Shown here: positions 8,641 through 16,583 of the stretch, in pieces
Layout: every line of letters starts with the position of its first letter
Numbering within the stretch: position 1 is the first letter of the stretch
Assembly: GCA_964645765.1 (NCBI GenBank)
Contig: CAZYBE010000015.1
Coordinates: 1-64,000 of the forward strand
Reading direction: 5' to 3'
Source: CAZGMN01 sp964645765
Lineage (GTDB): Bacteria; Acidobacteriota; Aminicenantia; Aminicenantales; Aminicenantaceae
DNA length: 64,000 nucleotides
Translations under genes and position numbers: made by a program
Notes under the pieces: model-generated
Told to the model about the DNA's origin: nothing
Seen by the model: only the letters and a program-made list of their open reading frames with translations
Database searches by the model: none

Positions 8641-8795
8641 CTCGGCCTCCTTTTTCAAGCTATTTATACTAGCTCAAGTCTTTCCATTTTTCAAATCATA
8701 ATTGACTGGACCTCTATTTTGCTAAAAAAAATAAATATGGTATAAAAAGGGATTGCAACTGAGAAATTTTAAAGGTATAAACGCGGGAAAGAGAG

Positions 8796-9560
8796 ATGAA
8801 AAAAATTGTGCTCTGGGTCATTGCTTTTCTCATCATGGCTTTGACGGCTGTCTTCCAGAGTCTCACAGGGCCGACCAATCCAGTGCGGGGTAAAGTCAAA
8901 ATAGATGATTCCTGGATCGCCTACAAATTAGAACGAAGCCTGGAGAACACGAGCGATTATGAGCTCCGGATAAAGGTCCAGAACAGGGAAATCGCTGGAA
9001 GCCTGATGTGGAAGAGGCATAAGACCAGTGACTCCTGGGTCAACATTCCCCTGGCGAGAAAAGACGACCTTCTGCTCGGCAGCCTCCCTGCCCAGCCCCC
9101 TGCTCGAAAACTGGAATATAAGGTCATTCTAATTTACGGAGAGAAGGAAATCTCACTCAGCGGGGAGAAGCCGGTAGTCATTCGCTTCAAAGGGCATGTG
9201 CCAGGGGCGCTCCTCATCTCCCATGTCATCATCATGTTGGCCGCCATGCTTTTCTCGACAAGAGCCGGAATCGAGGCTCTTGACTCCAAGAGAAATCCCA
9301 AAAAATTGGCCTTGTGGACCTTAGGGCTTTTAGTTTTGGGAGGGATAATCCTTGGTTCTATCGTCCAGAAACTTTCCTTCGGCCAATTCTGGACAGGAGT
9401 CCCTTTCGGCTATGACTTAACCGACAATAAAACTCTGATTGCCTTGATAGGCTGGATTGTCGCTGTGGTTGCAGGCCGAGGCGGAAGGAAAGCTCGCTGC
9501 TGGGTCTTGGCAGCTTCGGTCTTGCTCCTGGTCATCTACCTCATCCCCCACAGCCTTTAG
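8796..9560 (+). CDS. Membrane protein of unknown function
   Basis: 254 residues. One N-terminal membrane anchor (about 5-22) is followed by an extracytoplasmic beta-rich segment (about 30-135, with GPTNPVRGKVKIDDSWIAYK and SLPAQPPARKLEYKVILIYG) and about four more membrane helices to the C-terminus. A GAAAGAG ribosome-binding site precedes the ATG. I do not recognise the family. It converges with the TonB-like gene, 48 bases apart, and stands alone. Confidence 0.7.
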   Translation: MKKIVLWVIAFLIMALTAVFQSLTGPTNPVRGKVKIDDSWIAYKLERSLENTSDYELRIKVQNREIAGSLMWKRHKTSDSWVNIPLARKDDLLLGSLPAQPPARKLEYKVILIYGEKEISLSGEKPVVIRFKGHVPGALLISHVIIMLAAMLFSTRAGIEALDSKRNPKKLALWTLGLLVLGGIILGSIVQKLSFGQFWTGVPFGYDLTDNKTLIALIGWIVAVVAGRGGRKARCWVLAASVLLLVIYLIPHSL

Positions 9561-9608
9561 GGTTCGGAGCTTAAATACTCAAAAACAACCGGCACTTTTT
9601 GATATCTT

Positions 9609-10490
9609 TCATTTAAGCGTAAATTGAATGGTGACGGTGAAGATAATAGGATTTGGCTTTCCATTGACAAGCATAGGCTCGTAAACCCATTGTTTAATGG
9701 CATCGATCGCAGCCTGGTCGAGCAGAGGGCCGGCGGTTTTTCTAACAAGAATATCTTCCACCTTCCCATTGATGTCAGTCCTCACGCTCAAAATGACGAT
9801 GCCTTGGATCTCAGCTTTCCTTGCTTCTTCGGGATAAACAGGTTTTACCTCTTTTATCAGCTTTGGAGGTTTGACATCACCCTTTGCTTTTACCGCACCT
9901 TTGGAAAATTCCTCGAGCTCCTGGGCTGTCACCCCGCCTGCTACCGTAGTTTCCACTTCTTTGAGGCTTCCTGTGACGCGCAAAGAGAGAAAATAAGGAT
10001 TACCCTGCATATCCTCAAAGCCGAAGACGGCGATGTTTCCTTTGGGCTGGATGAACTCTGTATCCAGCAAGCTGTTCTTCCTTTTATCATTCTGCTCGAA
10101 AACTTCAATCCTGAACTGATTTTTATGGATTTGATAGAGGGGAGTTAACGAGATCAAGTATTCTTTGCTGTCCAGGCGGATGACGTGAGAGATCTTTCCC
10201 GAACCTTCAGACCAGGGCAAATCTGCTTCAGTAATCAAACTTACATCCAGCAGATTGAAAACCCTTTGAATCTGCTTCTTTTCCTCAATCAGTTCAGCTT
10301 CGGATGGGATATTGGCGGCAACAGTCGGATGGAGAAAAGAAGAGGTCACGATTTGGGGAAGTTCCACGGCTACCCCCCTTGTGCCTTCATAGAACCTCAA
10401 CTTTATATCCAGTCTGACGCCTGCTTGGAGGCAGAGAAAACCAAAGGCCATGAAAAAAATTGCGAAAAAAAAGAGCTTTTTCTTAATCAT
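9609..10490 (-). CDS. TonB C-terminal domain protein
   Basis: 293 residues with an N-terminal signal or anchor (about 3-22). The C-terminal ~90 residues are a clear TonB domain: VKPVYPEEARKAEIQGIVIL, VRTDINGKVEDILV, AAIDAIKQWVYEP and a closing FTVTIQFTLK. There is no Pro-rich spacer; residues 25-190 form a different, strand-rich domain (RLDIKLRFYEG, ISHVIRLDSKEYLISLTPLY), so this is not a standard ExbBD-driven TonB. It is the third gene of a sigma/anti-sigma operon and overlaps the anti-sigma gene by 8 bases. Secreted TonB-C proteins of this kind are common in Acidobacteria-like genomes; the role here is unknown. Confidence 0.82.
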   Translation of the reverse strand: MIKKKLFFFAIFFMAFGFLCLQAGVRLDIKLRFYEGTRGVAVELPQIVTSSFLHPTVAANIPSEAELIEEKKQIQRVFNLLDVSLITEADLPWSEGSGKISHVIRLDSKEYLISLTPLYQIHKNQFRIEVFEQNDKRKNSLLDTEFIQPKGNIAVFGFEDMQGNPYFLSLRVTGSLKEVETTVAGGVTAQELEEFSKGAVKAKGDVKPPKLIKEVKPVYPEEARKAEIQGIVILSVRTDINGKVEDILVRKTAGPLLDQAAIDAIKQWVYEPMLVNGKPNPIIFTVTIQFTLK

Positions 10491-10959
10491 TGTTTTCCTC
10501 TTCTTTAGTTTCCCTTTCAGCCCAGACGAAAATCATATTCGAATCGTAAGGCTTAAAAACATAGGCCCTGGCCGGGCCGCTTCCAACCTTGATATAGTTA
10601 ATTTGAAAGCGCCCAGCCAATCTTTCGCCCGAAGTGTTCCTTCCAGGGCTGATAAAGAGCCAGACTGAGGCAGCAATTACTGCCAAGAGTCCTGCAGCCC
10701 CTGCTATCCAGGCCAAACGGCGCAGGCCAAAACTCTCCTTGACCCTTCCTTCCCCCAGCCTCATCCTGACTGCTGGCCATAGGCCTGGGACACTCTCCAT
10801 ATCACCTTCCTGAATAAATAATGATTTAACTTCCTCGGCACTGGCCATTTTTTTCTGACACAAGGGACAACGCTGGATATGATGGCTAAGCAAAAAATCC
10901 TGCCAGCGCTTTAGAGGAATAAACGAGAATAAAAAATTAACAACCTTGCATTTAATCAT
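10483..10959 (-). CDS. Zinc-binding anti-sigma factor (ZAS-like), one membrane span
   Basis: 158 residues. H27-IQR-C31-PL-C34 matches the H-x3-C-x2-C zinc signature of anti-sigma factors. A single membrane helix lies at about 83-103, followed by a short extracytoplasmic tail. It overlaps the sigma gene by 8 bases and the TonB-like gene by 8 bases, so all three are likely made together. By analogy with the ZAS family, the cytoplasmic part would hold the sigma factor until an envelope signal releases it. The N-terminal part is diverged from the usual zf-HC2 domain. Confidence 0.75.
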   Translation of the reverse strand: MIKCKVVNFLFSFIPLKRWQDFLLSHHIQRCPLCQKKMASAEEVKSLFIQEGDMESVPGLWPAVRMRLGEGRVKESFGLRRLAWIAGAAGLLAVIAASVWLFISPGRNTSGERLAGRFQINYIKVGSGPARAYVFKPYDSNMIFVWAERETKEEENND

Positions 10960-11521
10960 TCTCTTTCTCCAGTAAAGCTTTAATCTTCTTACGAGCTTTA
11001 AAAAGATAGACTCTTGCAGTGCTTGGAGAGCACTTCAGGACGCTCGAAACCTCCTCGCTGGTGAAGCCTTCATTTGCCCAGAGGAAAAGCGAAATTCTCT
11101 CTTTAGGGCTCAATTTTTTCAAAATATCTATCATCAGGGGCTGCTCCGGGGATGGATGTGGAGTCTGGGCGAAGGCCAGCGGGGCATATTCCCTCTTTGC
11201 TCTTTTAAAAAAATCAAAAAACCGCCGTCTCTTGCGAAGCTGATCAAGGCAACGATTATAGACAATGGCATAAAGCCAGTTCTTGAAACTTTTCTGGGAA
11301 TCAAACTTTTCTAAATTGCGATAGGCTTTGATGAAGGCCTCCTGGCGGGCGTCTTCGGCATCCTCGCGGTTTTGGAGCAAATTCATGGCCAGCGCCAACA
11401 TCTTTCCTCCATATTTCTCCACAATATGTTGAAACTCCTCTCTCTTTCCTTGAAGGCAGCCCTTCACCCAGAGATTGTCATCCATTTCTTTTATTTTTTT
11501 CAATTCTTTTACGCCCGCCAT
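10952..11521 (-). CDS. RNA polymerase ECF-type sigma factor (RpoE-like)
   Basis: 189 residues with only regions 2 and 4, as in ECF sigma factors. Region 2 is FQHIVEKYGGKMLALAM through DAEDARQEAFIKAYRNL and FKNWLYAIVYNRCLDQLRK. Region 4 is LSPKERISLFLWANEGFTSE and VSSVLKCSPSTARVYLFKAR. It heads a three-gene operon with its likely anti-sigma factor. The ATG at 11521 is used; MDDNLW at 11485 is an alternative. The region upstream is shared with the divergent S9 peptidase gene and contains a large inverted-repeat element. Confidence 0.92.
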   Translation of the reverse strand: MAGVKELKKIKEMDDNLWVKGCLQGKREEFQHIVEKYGGKMLALAMNLLQNREDAEDARQEAFIKAYRNLEKFDSQKSFKNWLYAIVYNRCLDQLRKRRRFFDFFKRAKREYAPLAFAQTPHPSPEQPLMIDILKKLSPKERISLFLWANEGFTSEEVSSVLKCSPSTARVYLFKARKKIKALLEKEND

Positions 11522-11943
11522 AAGAAAAGTGTTTATATCCTCTTATAAAATAATAATCCAATCCTCTTTTTTTTATAAGCGGATTCACAGCAACGGTATT
11601 GACAAAATCAGAATGATGGCTAAAAAAATCCATTTTTATGAGCACCTCCAAATCCTTGATAACGAACTGCTGTATTCGCAACAAAGGGTTTTTGGAAATA
11701 GCCGAAGCGACCATTGAGGATTTAGCCTTCGGAATTTGCTCTTCGAGGGAACCCGACGAAGTCGGGCGGCGAGTATGTTTGAGCGAAGCGAGTTACGCAG
11801 CCGCCGAGAAGAGCGAATGGAGAATGGCGTTAAAAATCCGATGGGAGCGAGGCTATTTTCCAAAACCCTTTTTTATTTTTGACTTTCGCCTCCTGTTTTT
11901 CTATCTTTATAACACTCTGAGACTGAAAAGGAGGTAAGCAGAG
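11522..11943. other. Divergent intergenic region, sigma factor / S9 peptidase
   Basis: 422 bases with no supportable gene. The left third is AT-rich and probably carries the sigma-operon promoter, though no convincing box pair was picked out. The rest is the 189-bp inverted-repeat element, followed by the AAAAGGAGG site of the peptidase gene. Confidence 0.6.
11683..11871. repeat. 189-bp inverted-repeat (MITE-like or structured) element
   Basis: 21-base arms at 11683-11703 and 11851-11871 are inverted copies at 19 of 21 positions. The similarity continues inward more loosely (CCATTGAGGATTT against CCATCGGATTTTT). Inside are the perfect hairpin CCCGAC-GAA-GTCGGG (about 11752-11766) and a GGCGGC/GCCGCC pair. 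No clear target-site duplication is seen and no protein is encoded. A partial copy lies at about 6183-6226. It occupies the gap between the divergent sigma-factor and peptidase genes. Confidence 0.6.
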
Positions 11944-14802
11944 ATGAAGAAAGCAAGAATCGCTTTTGTATTCCTGGCATGGATTCTCTTGGTTTTTCCT
12001 GCCTTTGCCATTCAGGAGAAGCCCGCAGCCACTCAACCCAGGCCAATCGAACTCCAAGATATCCTCGCCTGGAAGAGTATCCGCACTGCTGTTTTGTCCA
12101 ATGATGGCCAGTGGTTTGCTTACAGACTGTCTCCGAACAAAGGAGACAGCGAAGTCATCATCAAAAAAATAAAAGGAGATAAAGAATACAAGTTTCCAGC
12201 CGGGGAAGCTCCACGGTCTTCGTTTTCGATAGATATATCCTTCTCTGACGATTCTCTATGGGCGGCTTACACAGTCTATCCCAAAGAGAAGGAAGCAAAG
12301 ATGCTCCAGAAACAGAAGAAAAAAACTTACAACAGAGCGGAAGTCTTAAACCTTTCTTCGGGAGAGAAGCTTGAGGTGGAGAAAGTCAAAGATTTTGCCT
12401 TTTCAGGAGAGAACGCTTCCTGGATTGCTCTTCATAAATACCCGGCCGAAAGCCAGGAGAAGGAAAAATGGAACGGCTCGGATTTGATCCTCCATGAGCT
12501 TGCCTCTTCCCAAGAGCTGAATGTCGGAAATGTCTCTGAGTTTGCCTTTGATAAAAAAGGCCAATGGCTGGCCTGGATTGTTGACGCCAAAGAAATGAGC
12601 GGCAACGGAATCCAGCTCCGAAACATATCCACAGGAGTCGTTCTCTCTCTTGACAGCGACAAAGCGGTCTATAAAAGCCTGAAATGGACTGAAAAAGGAG
12701 ACGGCCTGGCTGCTCTCAAAGGAAAAGAAGATAAGAATTTTGAAGATAAGCTTTATAGCGTGGTTGGCTTTATCAGCCTTTCCTCCTTATCCCCACAAAA
12801 AACAATCTATGAACCCAAAGAAGACAAAAATTTCCCGGAAGGGATGACCGTAAGCCCGAACAGGGCTCCGATATGGACCGAAGACTTAAGAGGAATCCTT
12901 TTCGGCATCCATAAGGCGAAAAAGAAAGAGGAAAAAGCGAAAGATAAAGATCAGGAGAAGCCCAAGGAGATAGCTGAAAAGGCAGAGGAGCCAGGAAAAG
13001 AAGAAGGGAAAAAGGATGAGGAAGAAGAATTGCCGGAGCTTGTTATCTGGCACTGGCTGGACAAGAGGCTTCAGCCCATGCAGCAGGTCCAGGAGAAAAC
13101 GGACGAAAACTACAGCTATCTCTGCATCTATCATCCCCAAGAAAAAAAGTTCCTCAGGCTTGCCGACGATGAGCTGAGGGATGTTGTCTCTGCTCCCAAA
13201 GAGCGCTGGGCGATCGGCTTTGATAATCGCGAATACGAGCTCACGGCGAACCTTGACGGACAACGCTATCAGGACATTTACGTTATCGACCTCGATACAG
13301 GAGCCCGGGAGCTGGCTTTGAAAAAATGCCGCTGGTATTTTGGGCCATCTCCTGATGGAAGCCATTTTCTCTATTATGACGATGGGCATTATTACACCTA
13401 TGAAATGGCAACAGGAAAAAAATACAACATCACCAAGGATGTCCCGACTTCTTTTATCGACGAAGAGGACGACCACAACGTGGCCAAACCACCCATCAGA
13501 CCCGTAGGACCGGTTAAAGACGGAGTCTCTGTCCTCCTCTATGATAACTGGGATGTTTGGAACGTTCCAGTTCACGGCGGCAAAGGTGTGAACCTTACCA
13601 TAAACGGAAAAAAGGACGGAATCCGCTATGAACGCCGCTTCAGGCTCGACCCTGAGGAGAAAGGCATAGACCTTTCCGGCCCGGTCTATTTTGGAGTATA
13701 CGGGGAAAAGACCAAAAAAGGAGGAGTGGCTGTGGTTGAGAAAGGAAAGCCCCAGGCCAGGATGCTCCTCTGGGAAGATGCACTTTTTTCAAGGCTTATT
13801 AAAGCCAAGAAGGCCGAGGTCTATCTCCACACCCAAGAAACATACAAAGATTATCCTGATTATTACGCCACGAATGCCTATCTGGAAAAAGGACAAAAAA
13901 TAACAGAAGCCAACCCTCAACAGAAAGACTTTCTCTGGTCAAAAGGCTCGTTTCTCATCGACTACAGCAGTGCCAAAGGTCAAAAGCTTCAGGCTGCTCT
14001 TTTCCTCCCGGCAAACTATGAGAAGGGAAAGAGCTATCCGACAATCGTCTACATCTATGAGAAGCTCTCCCAGAATCTTAACCGCTATTTCACTCCATCA
14101 GCCAACGGGTTCAACAAGTCTGCCTACAACAGCCAAGGCTATGCAGTCTTGATGCCCGACATTGCCTATCTCGTGAACGACCCTGGCATGTCCGCAGTCT
14201 GGTGCGTTCTTCCAGCCATCGAGGCTGCCATAGCCACTGGAGTGGTGGATAAGGACAGAGTGGCCATCCACGGCCATTCCTGGGGTGGCTACCAGACCGC
14301 TTTTCTCGTAACCCAGAGTGATATTTTTAAAGCAGCAGTGGCTGGAGCGCCGCTGACTGATATGATCAGCATGTATAGCTCGATCTACTGGAGCTCTGGC
14401 TCAACCAACCAGCCAATTTTTGAAAGCAGCCAGGGACGCTTCAAAGGCAGCTACTTGGAAAACCTGGAGGCTTACATCAGGAATTCCCCTGTCTATTTTG
14501 CCAAAAATGTCAAATCCCCGCTGCTTATCCTCCATAACGATAAAGATGGCGCTGTTGATTGGAACCAGGGTATCGAATATTTCAATACCCTAAGGCGCCT
14601 CGGCAAGCCAGTGGTCATGCTTCAATACAAGGGCGAAGAGCATGGCCTGAGGAAGCCCATCAACCAGGAGGATTACACAGTCAGAATGCGCGAATTCTTC
14701 GACCATTATCTCCTGGGAAAACCTGCGCCGGAGTGGCTCGAGCAAGGAATTCCCTATATCAAGATGAAAGACCACCTCAAGGAGCTTTCCAAGAAGAAAT
14801 AA
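11944..14802 (+). CDS. Exported S9-family serine peptidase (prolyl oligopeptidase-like)
   Basis: 952 residues with a signal peptide (about 1-23) and a strong AAAAGGAGG site. Residues ~35-650 form a propeller-like N-terminal region interrupted by a Lys/Glu-rich linker (about 318-362). The C-terminal ~270 residues are an alpha/beta hydrolase with nucleophile S779 in GHSWGGYQ, D868 in NDKDGAVDW and H900 in GEEHGL, the S9 triad. S9 enzymes cut short peptides after proline or other residues; the preference here is unknown. Length above the usual 650-750 is explained by the linker and an enlarged N-terminal region. It is preceded by the inverted-repeat element and is monocistronic. Confidence 0.93.
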   Translation: MKKARIAFVFLAWILLVFPAFAIQEKPAATQPRPIELQDILAWKSIRTAVLSNDGQWFAYRLSPNKGDSEVIIKKIKGDKEYKFPAGEAPRSSFSIDISFSDDSLWAAYTVYPKEKEAKMLQKQKKKTYNRAEVLNLSSGEKLEVEKVKDFAFSGENASWIALHKYPAESQEKEKWNGSDLILHELASSQELNVGNVSEFAFDKKGQWLAWIVDAKEMSGNGIQLRNISTGVVLSLDSDKAVYKSLKWTEKGDGLAALKGKEDKNFEDKLYSVVGFISLSSLSPQKTIYEPKEDKNFPEGMTVSPNRAPIWTEDLRGILFGIHKAKKKEEKAKDKDQEKPKEIAEKAEEPGKEEGKKDEEEELPELVIWHWLDKRLQPMQQVQEKTDENYSYLCIYHPQEKKFLRLADDELRDVVSAPKERWAIGFDNREYELTANLDGQRYQDIYVIDLDTGARELALKKCRWYFGPSPDGSHFLYYDDGHYYTYEMATGKKYNITKDVPTSFIDEEDDHNVAKPPIRPVGPVKDGVSVLLYDNWDVWNVPVHGGKGVNLTINGKKDGIRYERRFRLDPEEKGIDLSGPVYFGVYGEKTKKGGVAVVEKGKPQARMLLWEDALFSRLIKAKKAEVYLHTQETYKDYPDYYATNAYLEKGQKITEANPQQKDFLWSKGSFLIDYSSAKGQKLQAALFLPANYEKGKSYPTIVYIYEKLSQNLNRYFTPSANGFNKSAYNSQGYAVLMPDIAYLVNDPGMSAVWCVLPAIEAAIATGVVDKDRVAIHGHSWGGYQTAFLVTQSDIFKAAVAGAPLTDMISMYSSIYWSSGSTNQPIFESSQGRFKGSYLENLEAYIRNSPVYFAKNVKSPLLILHNDKDGAVDWNQGIEYFNTLRRLGKPVVMLQYKGEEHGLRKPINQEDYTVRMREFFDHYLLGKPAPEWLEQGIPYIKMKDHLKELSKKK

Positions 14803-15124
14803 GTAAATTCCTGAAAAGTGGCCCTTATTTCGGCTTATTGAGAGAAGGTTTGATAAAAAGGGGCGCTGGCTGTCGAGGAGCCAAGGTTTGGAAAAGGAAG
14901 CGGGGCTAAGGAGGATCCCTCTCCAGCCAGCATACTAATTATAATCAAGTAACTGTCAAAATGTCAAAAAAAATTTTTGATATAAGAATAATACCCAGAA
15001 TCTAATCTGGAGACCCTCGGCTCTCTTGGCAAACTGCTAAGCGAACGAAACAGCCGAAAAGATATTGCTTTTAGGACAAAAATAAGATAAATTAGGCAAA
15101 AATTTTCCATGGAGGACTTATAAG
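14803..15124. other. Intergenic region without a gene
   Basis: 322 bases between the peptidase and the DUF4412-like gene. It holds a 37-base stretch (14892-14928) resembling one at 43144-43181. No RNA gene or classical terminator with a T-run was recognised. Confidence 0.5.
14892..14928 (+). repeat. Possible short dispersed repeat, copy A
   Basis: Manual alignment with 43144-43181 gives about 31 matches over 38 columns with one gap; both copies start AAAAGGAAGC and contain AAGGAGGA and CCCTCTC. It is short enough that chance or shared composition remains possible. Confidence 0.3.
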
Positions 15125-15862
15125 ATGAAAAAAATATCCGGGATTGTAGTTTCATTATTCGTCCTTACTCTGTTACTCTCCCCAATTCTGGCAAAGGCTG
15201 ATATCTTCATCACCAAGACCAAGCACTCAGATGAAGTGGTCGTGATGGGCCAGGTTCAACCTGCCAAGGATGAGCAGGGAATCTCATGGATGGCAAATGA
15301 CAGGATGAGGGATGACATAGGTGATATTTCAACTATTGCCAGACTCGACCTCAACAAAGTCTACATTATCAACAATAAAGACAAAACCTACTCTGAGATT
15401 GATTTGCCCATAGCCTTCGACAAAATTCTGCCTGCTGAAGCCATGCAATATTTGCAAATGATGCAAGTCACAGCAACCGTCAAAGATACCGGCGAGACTC
15501 AGAAGATTAAAGACTGGAACTGTAAAAAATACCTTGCGGAAATATCCGTCTTAATGATGGGAATGACCGTGCCGATGACAATCGAAATGTGGACTTCAAA
15601 AGATCTAGGAATTGATTTAGACATTTACAAAAAGTTCCGCAATGAAACTCTCTTGCTGAGTCCTATGTTCAAAAATATAATCGAAGAATTCCAGAAAATA
15701 GAGGATTATCCTGTGCTTACAAAAACTTCGATGACAATGATGGGTGCTGAGACAAAATATCAAGAGCAGGTCCTTTCGGTAGAGAAAAAAGACGCGCCAC
15801 AAGGAACATACGACCTCCCCCAGGGCTATACAAAGACAGCCTATAATCCTTTCCAGAGATAA
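15125..15862 (+). CDS. Exported DUF4412-like protein
   Basis: 245 residues with a signal peptide (about 1-25) and a GGAGG site 9 bases before ATG. The body (DIFITKTKHSDEV, RLDLNKVYIINNKDKTYSEI, IKDWNCKKYLAEI, EMWTSKDLGID) follows the DUF4412 pattern: a periplasmic strand-rich domain in which a residue run like NCKKY precedes a WTS segment. Members have no known biochemical role. The gene stands alone, 142 bases before the 3' end of tRNA-Thr on the other strand. Confidence 0.7.
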   Translation: MKKISGIVVSLFVLTLLLSPILAKADIFITKTKHSDEVVVMGQVQPAKDEQGISWMANDRMRDDIGDISTIARLDLNKVYIINNKDKTYSEIDLPIAFDKILPAEAMQYLQMMQVTATVKDTGETQKIKDWNCKKYLAEISVLMMGMTVPMTIEMWTSKDLGIDLDIYKKFRNETLLLSPMFKNIIEEFQKIEDYPVLTKTSMTMMGAETKYQEQVLSVEKKDAPQGTYDLPQGYTKTAYNPFQR

Positions 15863-16004
15863 GACCCAAGAGAAGGAAAACGGATTTTTCTCTCACAGAG
15901 TCTTAAAACAAAAGATTCCTCAATTTTAATTCGGAGAAAGGTCTCTTCATCTGCAATCAGAGCTCTTGAGGTTTGATAAAAAGAGTTCCGCCATAACTAT
16001 GGAA

Positions 16005-16077
<73 letters not shown>

Positions 16078-16107
16078 CCTTTAGGAAAACATTTACTGAA
16101 CAGATAG

Positions 16108-16136
16108 AAAATAATTGAATGAGCACGGACTGTCAA
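16108..16136 (-). promoter_or_regulatory. Promoter of tRNA-Thr
   Basis: Minus strand: TTGACA (complement of 16131-16136), 17-base spacer, TATTTT (complement of 16108-16113). The same box pair and spacing precede tRNA-Glu, which supports both. Confidence 0.55.
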
Positions 16137-16180
16137 GCTTCGTTCGGCTTAAACCCTCCTAGAATCAAGATGAGTGCGTT

Positions 16181-16462
16181 GGTGAGGGTTGGGGGGTGAG
16201 GAGTCCCCTATGAAGCCTGAGCGGGCATGGTTTCTCTCCGAAGGAGAGAAGAGCGACCTTGGAGGGGGAACCGCTTCGCGTTCCCCCTTCCAACGCTTTC
16301 GCTGCCTCCCCTTCTCGGACGCTTCAAAGCGTCCTGCGACCAAGGGGTCATACCCCCTTGGAACCCCCCGCTGCTTTGCCGATGGCAAAGCAGCGAGGCT
16401 GAATGGGAGCTGATTTTCCTCGCTGGGGAAAATCAGCGTGCTCCGAATCTCCAACCCTCACC
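16181..16462. repeat. Array of six tandem hairpins within a 12-bp terminal inverted repeat
   Basis: Outer arms GGTGAGGGTTGG (16181-16192) and CCAACCCTCACC (16451-16462) are perfect. Between them are stems at 16232-16239/16243-16250 (8 bp, loop GAA), 16264-16271/16280-16287 (GGGGGAAC), 16317-16324/16327-16334 (GGACGCTT), 16340-16347/16354-16361 (CCAAGGGG), 16369-16380/16384-16395 (12 bp, loop GAT) and 16409-16419/16427-16437 (11 bp). All are perfect and non-overlapping. No start codon with a ribosome-binding site or recognisable protein lies here. It sits in the gap between tRNA-Thr and smc, 32 bases before the smc promoter. Whether it is a mobile element, a folded RNA or a DNA-structure site is unknown. 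Confidence 0.75.
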
Positions 16463-16493
16463 TATATTACATAATAAGGGATATCTCCATTCT

Positions 16494-16521
16494 TTGACAA
16501 TCCTCTCGAATTAGATAAAAT
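16494..16521 (+). promoter_or_regulatory. Promoter of smc
   Basis: TTGACA at 16494-16499 and TAAAAT at 16516-16521 with a 16-base spacer, 62 bases before the smc start and just after the hairpin array. Confidence 0.55.
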
Positions 16522-16583
16522 ATCTATTCCTTGAAAAACAAAAGAATTCGCTCAAGCGCGAAAGGCAAGCTTTATTATAAAAG

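Noticed and set aside
12886..13575. Long open frame (229 codons) antisense to the S9 peptidase gene
   Set aside because: It mirrors the codon pattern of the peptidase gene, has no ribosome-binding site and resembles no protein.
16149..16514. Open frames of 74-101 codons on both strands across the hairpin array
   Set aside because: They follow from the palindromic composition; no ribosome-binding sites and no protein similarity.
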